A stretch of 10,788 nt of DNA from an uncultured Prevotella sp. (GCA_934230965.1 CAKQFW010000059.1:1-10788); one strand, 5' to 3'; positions 1-4,888 are shown, counted from the stretch's first letter. Translations and numbers: made by a program. The notes: generated from the sequence alone by a model not told the origin.

Positions 1-5
1 TCATA

Positions 6-35
6 GTAGAACAGGGCCTCCGTGCCCTGTTCTCC
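6..35 (+). repeat. REP-like hairpin R1 (variant stem)
   Basis: GTAG (6-9) sits at the foot of a perfect 9-bp stem, AGAACAGGG (8-16) with CCCTGTTCT (25-33), and the loop is CCTCCGTG. The other copies have AGGACGG with CCGTCCT. R1 differs at two stem positions, and both partners changed together from G-C to A-T. A GTAG foot beside a hairpin is the hallmark of REP elements; assigning this family to REP is inference. Confidence 0.75.
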
Positions 36-58
36 AGCAAGAAGTGAGGGTATTCACT

Positions 59-79
59 CCCCTCTCCAGCGGGGAGGGG
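59..79. repeat. C/G-rich hairpin P1
   Basis: CCCCTCTCC (59-67) pairs with GGGGAGGGG (71-79) over an AGC loop, giving nine pairs including one T-G wobble. It is followed by 'ttgggggaggggc'. P1 lies exactly midway between R1 and R2. This type of repeat produces false 'PLPVGEG'-like translations in Bacteroidetes genomes. Confidence 0.75.
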
Positions 80-99
80 TTGGGGGAGGGGCTGTTGCT

Positions 100-130
100 G
101 GAGGACGGGGCACGGAGACCACCGTCCTAC
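100..130 (-). repeat. REP-like hairpin R2
   Basis: This is a 31-nt minus-strand copy whose GTAG foot reads as 'ctac' at 127-130. The stem is AGGACGG with CCGTCCT, and the loop core is TCTCCGTG. It forms an inverted pair with R1 around P1, in the arrangement of a bacterial interspersed mosaic element. Confidence 0.8.
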
Positions 131-179
131 TTTAAGAGTGCATTATCTATCTGTGTTCGTTTAAACATTCAGCAATAAT

Positions 180-220
180 AATTCGTGGATTAATTCGTGG
201 ATAATTCATGATCATTCGTG
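180..220 (-). repeat. Phased A/T heptamer array, left copy
   Basis: Four AATTC-type units start at 180, 192, 203 and 213 (the last reads CATTC). The spacings are 12, 11 and 10 bp, close to one helical turn. Read on the minus strand this is the same module as 3993-4030 and 4231-4268. Confidence 0.7.
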
Positions 221-233
221 TTCACGTCAAACC

Positions 234-246
234 CGTGCGCAGCACG
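234..246. repeat. CGTGC-GCA-GCACG hairpin
   Basis: A perfect 5-bp stem, CGTGC (234-238) with GCACG (242-246), and a GCA loop. It occupies the place taken elsewhere by CGCGC/GCGCG hairpins. Both arms differ from that form at the paired position, which preserves pairing. Confidence 0.65.
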
Positions 247-466
247 AAAAAAGATGGTTACGCCTACAACAATATTGTTTGAGCCATTGTTCTTTTGTTG
301 TTCAATGTTGTTGTGTTTTTCCTGTTTTAACAAAAAATAGGGCGACGGGCGTGGTATTGTCAGAAATATTTTGTTTATTTGCAGTAAGAAAAATATTCTG
401 CTTACCGATATTAACAACGCGTGCGCCCCAAACACCCGCGCGCACGCCACACAATATATTTTCATT
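247..466 (+). promoter_or_regulatory. rnr upstream region with a GC-rich hairpin
   Basis: The stretch is A/T-rich and full of TTG triplets, but no box pair matches the Bacteroidetes consensus convincingly. A weak pair is TTG at 371-373 and TATTCTGC at 394-401. Closer to the gene is a perfect 8-bp inverted repeat, GCGTGCGC (419-426) with GCGCACGC (440-447), ending 19 nt before the rnr ATG. If transcribed, it would form a hairpin in the leader. No Shine-Dalgarno sequence precedes the start, only 'atattttcatt'. Confidence 0.4.
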
Positions 467-2743
467 ATGGGAAAAGGAAAGAAAGGAGGCAAGCGCCTCA
501 CCAAAAAGGAACTGTCGAAAAGGCTGGTTGAGTTTTTCGCCGACAATGCCGAGCGCACCCTCTCGTTTAAAGAGATTTTCCGCTCGTTGCACCTCGACAC
601 ACACCCCCTGAAGATGTTGACCATCGATATTATGGAGGAGATGGCGTGGGACGATTATCTCACACGTGTGTCTGACAACCAGTATCGTCTCAACACCAAG
701 GGGCAGCTGCAAGAGGGCACCTTCATACGCAAGGCAAACGGCAAAAACACCTTTACCCCCGACGATGGTAGCACACCACTGTTTGTGGCCGAGCGCAACT
801 CGATGTATGCGCTCAATGGCGACCGTGTGCGCGTGTCGGTTATGGCGCGTCGCCGCAACCACATTAAAGAGGCACAGGTGATAGAAATTCTGCAGCACGC
901 CCGCGACACCTTTGTGGGCACCCTGCGAGTAGACAAAGACCTGGCCGTGCTCGTAACCCCCGGCACCCTCTACACCCACGACATTATCATACCGCGTAAG
1001 AAGCTGCGTGGCGGAAAAACAGGCGACAAGGCTGTGGTAAAGATCACACAGTGGCCCGATGCCGACCATAAAAACGTGGTGGGCGAGGTGGTAGACGTGA
1101 TAGGCCCCACGGGCGATAACGATGTTGAGATGAACACCATCTTGGCACAGTATGGCCTGCCTTACCGCTATCCGAAGAACGTTGAAGAGGCTGCCAACAA
1201 GATTACGGGCGAGATTACACCCGAAGACGAGAAGGAGCGCGAAGACTTCCGTAACGTCTTCACCTGTACCATCGACCCCCGCGACGCCAAAGACTTTGAC
1301 GACGCTCTCTCAATACGTCGTGCCGAAGATGGCAAACTGTGGGAGGTGGGCGTACACATTGCCGACGTAAGCCACTATGTTACTGAAGGCTCTATCATCG
1401 ACCGCGAGGCTGCAAAGCGCGCCACCAGCGTATACCTTGTAGACCGCACCATACCTATGTTGCCCGAGCGCCTGTGCAACTTCATCTGCTCGTTGCGCCC
1501 CGACGAAGATAAGTTGGCCTTCAGCGTCATCTTCTTGCTCGACGAAGATGCCATGGTGCGCTCATACCGCATCGTGCACACCATCATACGCTCAAACCGC
1601 CGCTACGCCTACGAAGAGGTGCAGCAGCTGCTTGAAGACAATGGCGTGGTTGATGGCACCAATCAGCCAGCACCCGCCCCTGGCCCCAAAGGCTATAAGG
1701 GCGAGAACGCCACCCAGCTGATCACGCTCGACCGCCTGGCCAAACGCTTGCGTGAGGCTCGTTTCAAGAACGGCGCCGTGCGCTTCGACCGCGAAGAGCT
1801 ACACTTCGATGTTGATGAGAAGGGCAAACCCACACGCTGCTACTTTAAACGATCGAAAGATGCCAACAAGCTGGTTGAGGAGTTTATGCTGCTGGCTAAC
1901 CGCACCGTGGCCGAAAGCGTGGGCAAGGTGAAGAAGGGCAAAAACCCCAAGACATTGCCATACCGTGTGCACGATAATCCAGACCCACAGAAGTTGGAAA
2001 CGCTGCGCGAGTTTGTGGTGAAATTTGGCTATAAGATGAAGACCGAAGGCACCAAGGGCGCCACGGCAAGAGCCCTGAACAAGCTGATGGACGACTGCAG
2101 CGGCACGAACGAGGCAAACCTCATACAGCTGGTGGCCTTGCGCGCCATGATGAAGGCAAAATATTCGATACACAACATCGGACACTTCGGTCTGGCGTTC
2201 GACTACTACACTCACTTTACATCGCCCATACGTCGTTACCCCGACACGCTGGTACACCGCCTCATCACCCGCTATCAGAATGGCGGACGTAGCGCTAACA
2301 AAGAGCACTATGAAGAGCTGTGCGAGCACTGCAGCGATATGGAACAGGTGGCGGCTAACGCCGAGCGCGACTCGATAAAATATAAGATGGTAGAGTTTAT
2401 GGGCGATAAGCTGGGCGAAGAGTTTGATGCGCATATCTCTGGCATACAGTCGTTTGGCATCTACTGCGAGATTGACGAGAACCACTGCGAAGGCATGGTG
2501 CCCATGCGCGACCTCGATGACGACTACTACGACTTTGACGAGCGCAACTACTGCCTCGTGGGCCGACGTCGCCACCACCGCTACCAGCTTGGCGACCCCA
2601 TCCGCATTAAAGTGGCACGCGCCAACCTTGAGAAGAAACAGCTCGACTTTACTATCGTGAATGCGGGAAAGACTCAGGCTAAGGGTGAGGTAAAAGCCCA
2701 AGTCAGGAATAATACGAAAGAACGCCATAAGACGCATTCATGA
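467..2743 (+). CDS. rnr: Ribonuclease R (RNB-family 3'-5' exoribonuclease)
   Basis: RNase R is a processive, metal-dependent hydrolase that degrades structured RNA from the 3' end in the cytoplasm; it acts in mRNA and rRNA turnover. I chose the ATG at 467 (758 aa). The frame is open back to a TTG at 371, but the family usually begins with a short Lys/Gly-rich segment, as in MGKGKKGGKRLTKKEL here. A winged-helix region spans about residues 10-75, followed by cold-shock-type domains to about 210. The RNB domain carries TIDPRDAKDFDDALS at 268-282, which supplies the catalytic aspartates (Asp270, 276, 278, 279), and HFTSPIRRYPDTLVHR near 583-598. An S1 domain covers about 650-733, then comes a basic tail (KERHKTHS). 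A proline-rich insert, NQPAPAPGPKGYKG, lies near 399-412. The gene is complete and stands alone. Confidence 0.95.
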   Translation: MGKGKKGGKRLTKKELSKRLVEFFADNAERTLSFKEIFRSLHLDTHPLKMLTIDIMEEMAWDDYLTRVSDNQYRLNTKGQLQEGTFIRKANGKNTFTPDDGSTPLFVAERNSMYALNGDRVRVSVMARRRNHIKEAQVIEILQHARDTFVGTLRVDKDLAVLVTPGTLYTHDIIIPRKKLRGGKTGDKAVVKITQWPDADHKNVVGEVVDVIGPTGDNDVEMNTILAQYGLPYRYPKNVEEAANKITGEITPEDEKEREDFRNVFTCTIDPRDAKDFDDALSIRRAEDGKLWEVGVHIADVSHYVTEGSIIDREAAKRATSVYLVDRTIPMLPERLCNFICSLRPDEDKLAFSVIFLLDEDAMVRSYRIVHTIIRSNRRYAYEEVQQLLEDNGVVDGTNQPAPAPGPKGYKGENATQLITLDRLAKRLREARFKNGAVRFDREELHFDVDEKGKPTRCYFKRSKDANKLVEEFMLLANRTVAESVGKVKKGKNPKTLPYRVHDNPDPQKLETLREFVVKFGYKMKTEGTKGATARALNKLMDDCSGTNEANLIQLVALRAMMKAKYSIHNIGHFGLAFDYYTHFTSPIRRYPDTLVHRLITRYQNGGRSANKEHYEELCEHCSDMEQVAANAERDSIKYKMVEFMGDKLGEEFDAHISGIQSFGIYCEIDENHCEGMVPMRDLDDDYYDFDERNYCLVGRRRHHRYQLGDPIRIKVARANLEKKQLDFTIVNAGKTQAKGEVKAQVRNNTKERHKTHS

Positions 2744-2819
2744 GTAAAACTAAAAACAAGTGACTGTTATCCTATTGAATGGTGCATCAAAAAACGCCCA
2801 ATGTGTTCTAAAGAAATAG

Positions 2820-2850
2820 TAACCCTATATCCAGGGGTTCATTTTGTTTT
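2820..2850 (+). terminator. Possible rnr terminator
   Basis: AACCC (2821-2825) pairs with GGGTT (2835-2839), plus one T-G wobble, over a short loop. The T-rich 'cattttgtttt' follows. The stem is short and the gene ends about 80 nt earlier, so this is a weak call. Confidence 0.35.
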
Positions 2851-2877
2851 GCAAAATTGATGAGTTAGTGTGCCCTA

Positions 2878-2912
2878 AAATGGCAAAAGTATTGAAAAAA
2901 CTTTTGCCATTT
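2878..2912. promoter_or_regulatory. Perfect 13-bp dyad over the -33 box (candidate operator)
   Basis: TGGCAAAAGT (2881-2890) is mirrored by ACTTTTGCCA (2900-2909) with a 9-nt spacer, and three A-T pairs extend it outward. The TTG of the proposed -33 box (2892-2894) lies in the spacer. No T-run follows directly, so it does not look like a terminator. A repressor or activator site is inference. Confidence 0.45.
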
Positions 2913-2921
2913 ATAGGTTTA
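2892..2921 (+). promoter_or_regulatory. Bacteroidetes-type promoter for the secreted-protein gene
   Basis: TTG at 2892-2894, a 19-nt spacer, then TAGGTTTA at 2914-2921, which matches TAnnTTTG except for the last base. Transcription would start near 2928, about 33 nt before the chosen ATG at 2961. This supports the short start over the longer open frame from 2844. Confidence 0.55.
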
Positions 2922-2960
2922 ATATTCAATATCCCCAATAAATTATATAATACAATTGCT

Positions 2961-3668
2961 ATGAAACTAAATTTTTTATTGATATTTCTTATTTTATCTT
3001 TTATTACAAAAGTTAATGCACAAAAGTTTATTCCTATAGAAAATGATACCACCTATACAATTGAATACATAGATGGAAAAGAATGGGTGCACAAAAATGT
3101 CAATGGCTTTTCGGTTGGGATAACATGTAATCTAATCAATGATGAATATGGAGAATACTATCAGATTGAATTAGAATTAGGAAATTCATCAGGGGACAGT
3201 TATTTATTTGATCCTAATAATGTACAAGCATTTTTTATCAATAAGAAAAACAATGTAGTAATAGCAAAAGTCTTCTCTGCTGATGATTTTAGCCAAATAA
3301 TCAAAGACAAAAACAACGCCCTTATTATCAATAATAATTTAAGTGCAGTTGCTGCAGGTGTTGAAAAAAAACAAGAAACACACTCTTTTTTGGGAAGAAC
3401 TTATACAATAGAAACAAACGAATTCAATTATTCTAAATCAGCACAAGCTCATGCCGCTGCTGCAACACAGAATAGTTATATTGAAAGCAAAGCCCATAAA
3501 GATGTAGAAGAACATAACAAGGGATATTTAAAAAAGAACACCATACATAATGGTGATACGTTATGTGGATATATGAATATTAAAATAAAGAAAGGTCACA
3601 CATTAAATGTAATTGTCCCCATTGGGGATAATAAACTAACTTATACTTGGAGCCTATCAAATAAATGA
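2961..3668 (+). CDS. Secreted protein of unknown function
   Basis: A 235-aa protein that I cannot assign to a named family. Residues 1-20 (MKLNFLLIFLILSFITKVNA) form a classic Sec signal peptide with likely cleavage before Gln21. There is no lipobox cysteine, so the product is expected in the periplasm or outside the cell. The mature part is rich in Asn, Lys and Ile, and has two cysteines (Cys56, Cys202) that could pair. It has an Ala-rich stretch near 159-169 and a C-terminal section with YLKKNTIHNGD and CGYMNIKIKKG, of a type I associate with uncharacterised Bacteroidetes exported proteins. The frame extends upstream to 2844, but the signal peptide and the promoter favour 2961. The gene is clearly more A/T-rich than rnr and gltBD, with many aat, aaa, ata and tta codons, which suggests acquisition from elsewhere. 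It is flanked by its own promoter and the tRNA promoter, so it is probably transcribed alone. Confidence 0.75.
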   Translation: MKLNFLLIFLILSFITKVNAQKFIPIENDTTYTIEYIDGKEWVHKNVNGFSVGITCNLINDEYGEYYQIELELGNSSGDSYLFDPNNVQAFFINKKNNVVIAKVFSADDFSQIIKDKNNALIINNNLSAVAAGVEKKQETHSFLGRTYTIETNEFNYSKSAQAHAAAATQNSYIESKAHKDVEEHNKGYLKKNTIHNGDTLCGYMNIKIKKGHTLNVIVPIGDNKLTYTWSLSNK

Positions 3669-3732
3669 GCCTCTGTTACATAGAATTTTCGATACTTATT
3701 TTAACTAAGAACAAAAAAACGAGGAAAACATT

Positions 3733-3762
3733 TTGTCGTCTCATTAAAAAGCAGTACCTTCG
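3733..3762 (+). promoter_or_regulatory. tRNA promoter
   Basis: TTG at 3733-3735 (within TTTTG), a 19-nt spacer, and TACCTTCG at 3755-3762, one base off TAnnTTTG. Transcription would start near 3769, leaving a leader of about 28 nt before the tRNA. The -7 box is also the left arm of a perfect 8-bp inverted repeat with CGAAGGTA at 3786-3793. Confidence 0.65.
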
Positions 3763-3796
3763 CACCCGTATATCAAAGATACTCACGAAGGTATAT

Positions 3797-3871
3797 AGGG
3801 GCGTAGCCCAGCTGGTTTAGAGCGCTGCAGTCACATTGCAGAGGTCATCGGTTCGAGCCCGATCGTCCCTA
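3797..3871 (+). tRNA. tRNA-Val (anticodon CAC)
   Basis: The full cloverleaf can be drawn. The acceptor AGGGGCG (3797-3803) pairs with CGTCCCT (3864-3870), with one G-T wobble, and is followed by discriminator A73. The D arm GCCC/GAGC has one C-A mismatch and a loop with GG. The anticodon stem CTGCA/TGCAG encloses loop GTCACAT, placing CAC at 3832-3834. The T arm ATCGG/CCGAT has loop TTCGAGC. CAC reads GUG, and A35, C36 and A73 agree with valine identity. No CCA is encoded (CTCC follows), so it must be added after transcription, as is common in Bacteroidetes. An A-U first acceptor pair is unusual for valine. Confidence 0.92.
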
Positions 3872-3899
3872 CTCCCTACACACATCTTAATTTAAAGGA

Positions 3900-3935
3900 A
3901 AAGGAAATGTCCCACAAGGATGTTTCCTTTTTTGG
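3900..3935 (+). terminator. Intrinsic terminator of the tRNA
   Basis: AAAGGAAA (3900-3907) pairs with TTTCCTTT (3923-3930). Inner pairs TGTCC with GGATG include two wobbles, and the loop is CACAA. A T-run (to 3933) overlaps the stem end. It begins 28 nt after the tRNA. Confidence 0.75.
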
Positions 3936-3961
3936 TTTATGTAGGGCGCTAATACCTACTC

Positions 3962-3974
3962 CGCGCTTCGCGCG
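3962..3974. repeat. CGCGC-TTC-GCGCG hairpin
   Basis: A 5-bp stem with a TTC loop followed by 'tttgtt'. It is the first module of the composite 3962-4107, the inverted counterpart of 246-100. Further copies lie at 4135-4147, 4204-4216, 4523-4535, 4566-4578 and 4633-4645. Confidence 0.75.
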
Positions 3975-3992
3975 TTTGTTTGATGTAAACAC

Positions 3993-4030
3993 GAATTGTC
4001 ATGAATTATCCATGAATTGAACCATGAATT
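3993..4030 (+). repeat. Phased ATGAATT array
   Basis: GAATT occurs at 3993, 4003, 4014 and 4026, with spacings of 10, 11 and 12 bp. It is joined to the downstream GTAG hairpin by a linker ending in 'gcactcttaaa'. The same progression appears at 4231-4268 and, inverted, at 180-220 and 4470-4507. Confidence 0.7.
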
Positions 4031-4076
4031 ATTATCTCTGAATAATTAAACGAACACAGATAGATGCACTCTTAAA

Positions 4077-4107
4077 GTAGGACGGTGGTCTCCGTGCCCC
4101 GTCCTCC
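4077..4107 (+). repeat. REP-like hairpin R3
   Basis: The GTAG foot is at 4077-4080, the stem is AGGACGG with CCGTCCT, and the copy ends in TCC. It is the outer left limb of the large palindrome and pairs in position with R6. Homology between the two arms stops at the GTAG. Confidence 0.8.
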
Positions 4108-4134
4108 AGCAACCAAACTGCTTGTTAGATATTC

Positions 4135-4216
4135 CGCGCTTCGCGCGTTGTAGTTTTTAAACATTAATTCCCATTAATTGAACATTAATTAAACATTAAT
4201 ATTCGCGCTGCGCGCG
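4135..4216 (+). repeat. Hairpin, ATTAATT array, hairpin (left arm)
   Basis: CGCGC-TTC-GCGCG (4135-4147) and CGCGC-TGC-GCGCG (4204-4216) flank four TTAAT units starting at 4164, 4174, 4185 and 4196, spaced 10, 11 and 11 bp. The inverted homologue is 4566-4645, with the same spacing read from its own strand. Confidence 0.75.
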
Positions 4217-4230
4217 TTTGTTATGAACAC

Positions 4231-4268
4231 GAATTGTCATGAATTATCCATGAATTGAACCACGAATT
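4231..4268 (+). repeat. Phased ATGAATT array
   Basis: GAATT occurs at 4231, 4241, 4252 and 4264, spaced 10, 11 and 12 bp exactly as at 3993-4030. The linker to R4 is longer than the one to R3 by a short stretch resembling a duplication (agat repeated). Confidence 0.7.
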
Positions 4269-4328
4269 ATTATCTCTGAATATTTAAACGAACACAGATT
4301 GAAAGCAGATAGTAGATGCACTCTTAAA

Positions 4329-4359
4329 GTAGGACGGTGGTCTCCGTGCCCCGTCCTCC
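4329..4359 (+). repeat. REP-like hairpin R4
   Basis: A canonical 31-nt copy with GTAG at 4329-4332. It forms an inverted pair with R5 around P2, as R1 and R2 do around P1. Confidence 0.8.
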
Positions 4360-4382
4360 AACAAGAAGCGAGGGTATTCACT

Positions 4383-4403
4383 CCCCTCTCCGACGGGGAG
4401 GGG
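4383..4403. repeat. C/G-rich hairpin P2
   Basis: CCCCTCTCC pairs with GGGGAGGGG over loop GAC, and 'ttgggggtggggc' follows. It lies at the centre of the large palindrome. Confidence 0.75.
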
Positions 4404-4432
4404 TTGGGGGTGGGGCAGTTTATTTGGGTGCT

Positions 4433-4463
4433 GGAGGACGGGGCGCGGAGACCACCGTCCTAC
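4433..4463 (-). repeat. REP-like hairpin R5
   Basis: Minus-strand copy with 'ctac' at 4460-4463. The loop has GCG where R2-R4 have GTG. The flank differs from R4 immediately outside the GTAG, which suggests that GTAG marks a module boundary. Confidence 0.8.
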
Positions 4464-4469
4464 TTGGAT

Positions 4470-4535
4470 AATTTGTGGTTCAATTCGTGGATAATTCATG
4501 ATAATTCGTGTTTGAGAAAGAACGCGCGAAGCGCG
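4470..4535 (-). repeat. ATGAATT array plus hairpin (right arm)
   Basis: AATTY units start at 4470, 4482, 4493 and 4503, spaced 12, 11 and 10 bp. CGCGC-GAA-GCGCG follows at 4523-4535. Read on the minus strand this is the same module order as 4204-4268. Confidence 0.7.
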
Positions 4536-4565
4536 AGTATTAATGAAGAGTAATGTTTTAAAGAA

Positions 4566-4645
4566 CGCGCGCAGCGCGAATATTAATGTTTAATTAATGT
4601 TCAATTAATGATAATTAATGTTTTAAAACAAACGCGCGCAGCGCG
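4566..4645 (-). repeat. Hairpin, ATTAATG array, hairpin (right arm)
   Basis: Hairpins at 4566-4578 and 4633-4645 flank ATTAATG units at 4582, 4593, 4604 and 4614, spaced 11, 11 and 10 bp. It is the inverted homologue of 4135-4216. A shortened two-unit array lies at 4539-4556. Confidence 0.75.
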
Positions 4646-4674
4646 AAATATCTTTGTACAGGAGTCTTCTTGCT

Positions 4675-4705
4675 GGAGGACGGGGCGCGGAGACCACCGT
4701 CCTAC
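4675..4705 (-). repeat. REP-like hairpin R6
   Basis: Minus-strand copy with 'ctac' at 4702-4705 and the GCG loop variant shared with R5. It is the outer right limb of the palindrome. Confidence 0.8.
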
Positions 4706-4755
4706 TATGGTTTGCTTTGCTCATCACATGAATTCTTCACTCTTCACTTAACTAC

Positions 4756-4843
4756 GCCCCGTCCTCCAACAAGAAGCAAGGCTATTCACTCCCCTCTCCG
4801 ACGGGGAGGGGAAAGCCGCGCGACAGCGCGGCGCGGGGGAGGG
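4756..4843 (+). repeat. Truncated REP (R7) joined to hairpin P3
   Basis: Only the 3' half of the REP unit is present (GCCCCGTCCTCC, 4756-4767), followed by the usual 'aacaagaag' linker and P3 (CCCCTCTCC at 4791-4799 with GGGGAGGGG at 4803-4811). The tail is interrupted by a GC hairpin, GCCGCGC (4815-4821) with GCGCGGC (4826-4832) and loop GACA, before 'gggggaggggc'. There is no inverted REP partner on the right. Confidence 0.65.
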
Positions 4844-4855
4844 GCTTCTGTCCCC

Positions 4856-4888
4856 AAAAAAGGCCGATACCCTATCGGGCACCGGCCT
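4856..4888 (-). terminator. Intrinsic terminator of gltBD
   Basis: On the minus strand, AGGCCG (4888-4883) pairs with CGGCCT (4866-4861). An inner GGG/CCC closes a 4-nt loop, with two mismatches between the stems. A run of T follows directly (4861-4856). It lies about 48 nt past the gltD stop. Confidence 0.75.

Larger units (their letters stand above)
1..246. repeat. Composite repeat, left copy (cut by the window edge)
   Basis: This gene-free stretch is built from modules that recur at 3962-4843. From left to right it has a GTAG-footed hairpin on the + strand (6-35), a C/G-rich hairpin (59-79), the same GTAG hairpin inverted (100-130), a linker containing 'tttaagagtgca', an A/T heptamer array (180-220) and a CGTGC/GCACG hairpin (234-246). 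Read on the minus strand, 246 to 100 matches 3962 to 4107 module for module. The two copies are therefore inverted around rnr, the secreted-protein gene and the tRNA. It probably continues left of the window. No coding sequence is supported here. Confidence 0.85.
4077..4705. repeat. Concentric imperfect palindrome of about 630 bp
   Basis: Left-arm modules run R3 (4077-4107), hairpin (4135-4147), ATTAATT array (4164-4200), hairpin (4204-4216), ATGAATT array (4231-4268), R4 (4329-4359). The right arm mirrors them: R5 (4433-4463), array (4470-4507), hairpins (4523-4535 and 4566-4578), ATTAATG array (4582-4620), hairpin (4633-4645), R6 (4675-4705). The midpoints of matched modules fall at 4390-4396, and P2 (4383-4403) sits at the centre. 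The arms differ by a linker of about 60 nt next to R4 and by one extra hairpin with a shortened array on the right. Confidence 0.8.
3936..4850. repeat. Gene-free repeat cluster between convergent operons
   Basis: About 900 bp made almost entirely of four module types: GTAG-footed hairpins, CGCGC/GCGCG hairpins, A/T heptamer arrays, and CCCCTCTCC...GGGGAGGGG hairpins. Both strands contain short ORFs here, but they are translations of the repeats. The cluster lies between the tRNA terminator and the gltBD terminator. No transposase gene is present. Confidence 0.85.

Noticed and set aside
371..466. N-terminal extension of RNase R from a TTG codon
   Set aside because: The extra 32 residues look like translated leader and contain the inverted repeat; family members begin near the Lys/Gly-rich segment at 467.
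302..1069. Minus-strand ORF of 255 codons opposite the rnr start
   Set aside because: Shadow frame; the opposite strand carries the N-terminus of RNase R.
1799..2737. Long minus-strand ORF (312 codons) opposite rnr
   Set aside because: Shadow of the rnr reading frame caused by codon bias. rnr has intact catalytic motifs, and the shadow shows no known motif.
2844..2960. N-terminal extension of the secreted protein
   Set aside because: It would bury the signal peptide and run through the proposed promoter and dyad.
3797..3900. Integration (att) site at the tRNA 3' end
   Set aside because: No second copy of the tRNA 3' end was seen in the window and there is no integrase gene.
4284..4553. Short ORFs on both strands across the repeat cluster
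   Set aside because: They translate the REP-like and C/G-rich repeats (for example PLPVGEG and LEDGARRPPSY) and recur wherever the repeats do. No start signals or protein character.
3962..4705. CRISPR array
   Set aside because: Repeats are inverted and of several classes, spacers are not unique or of uniform length, and no cas genes are present.
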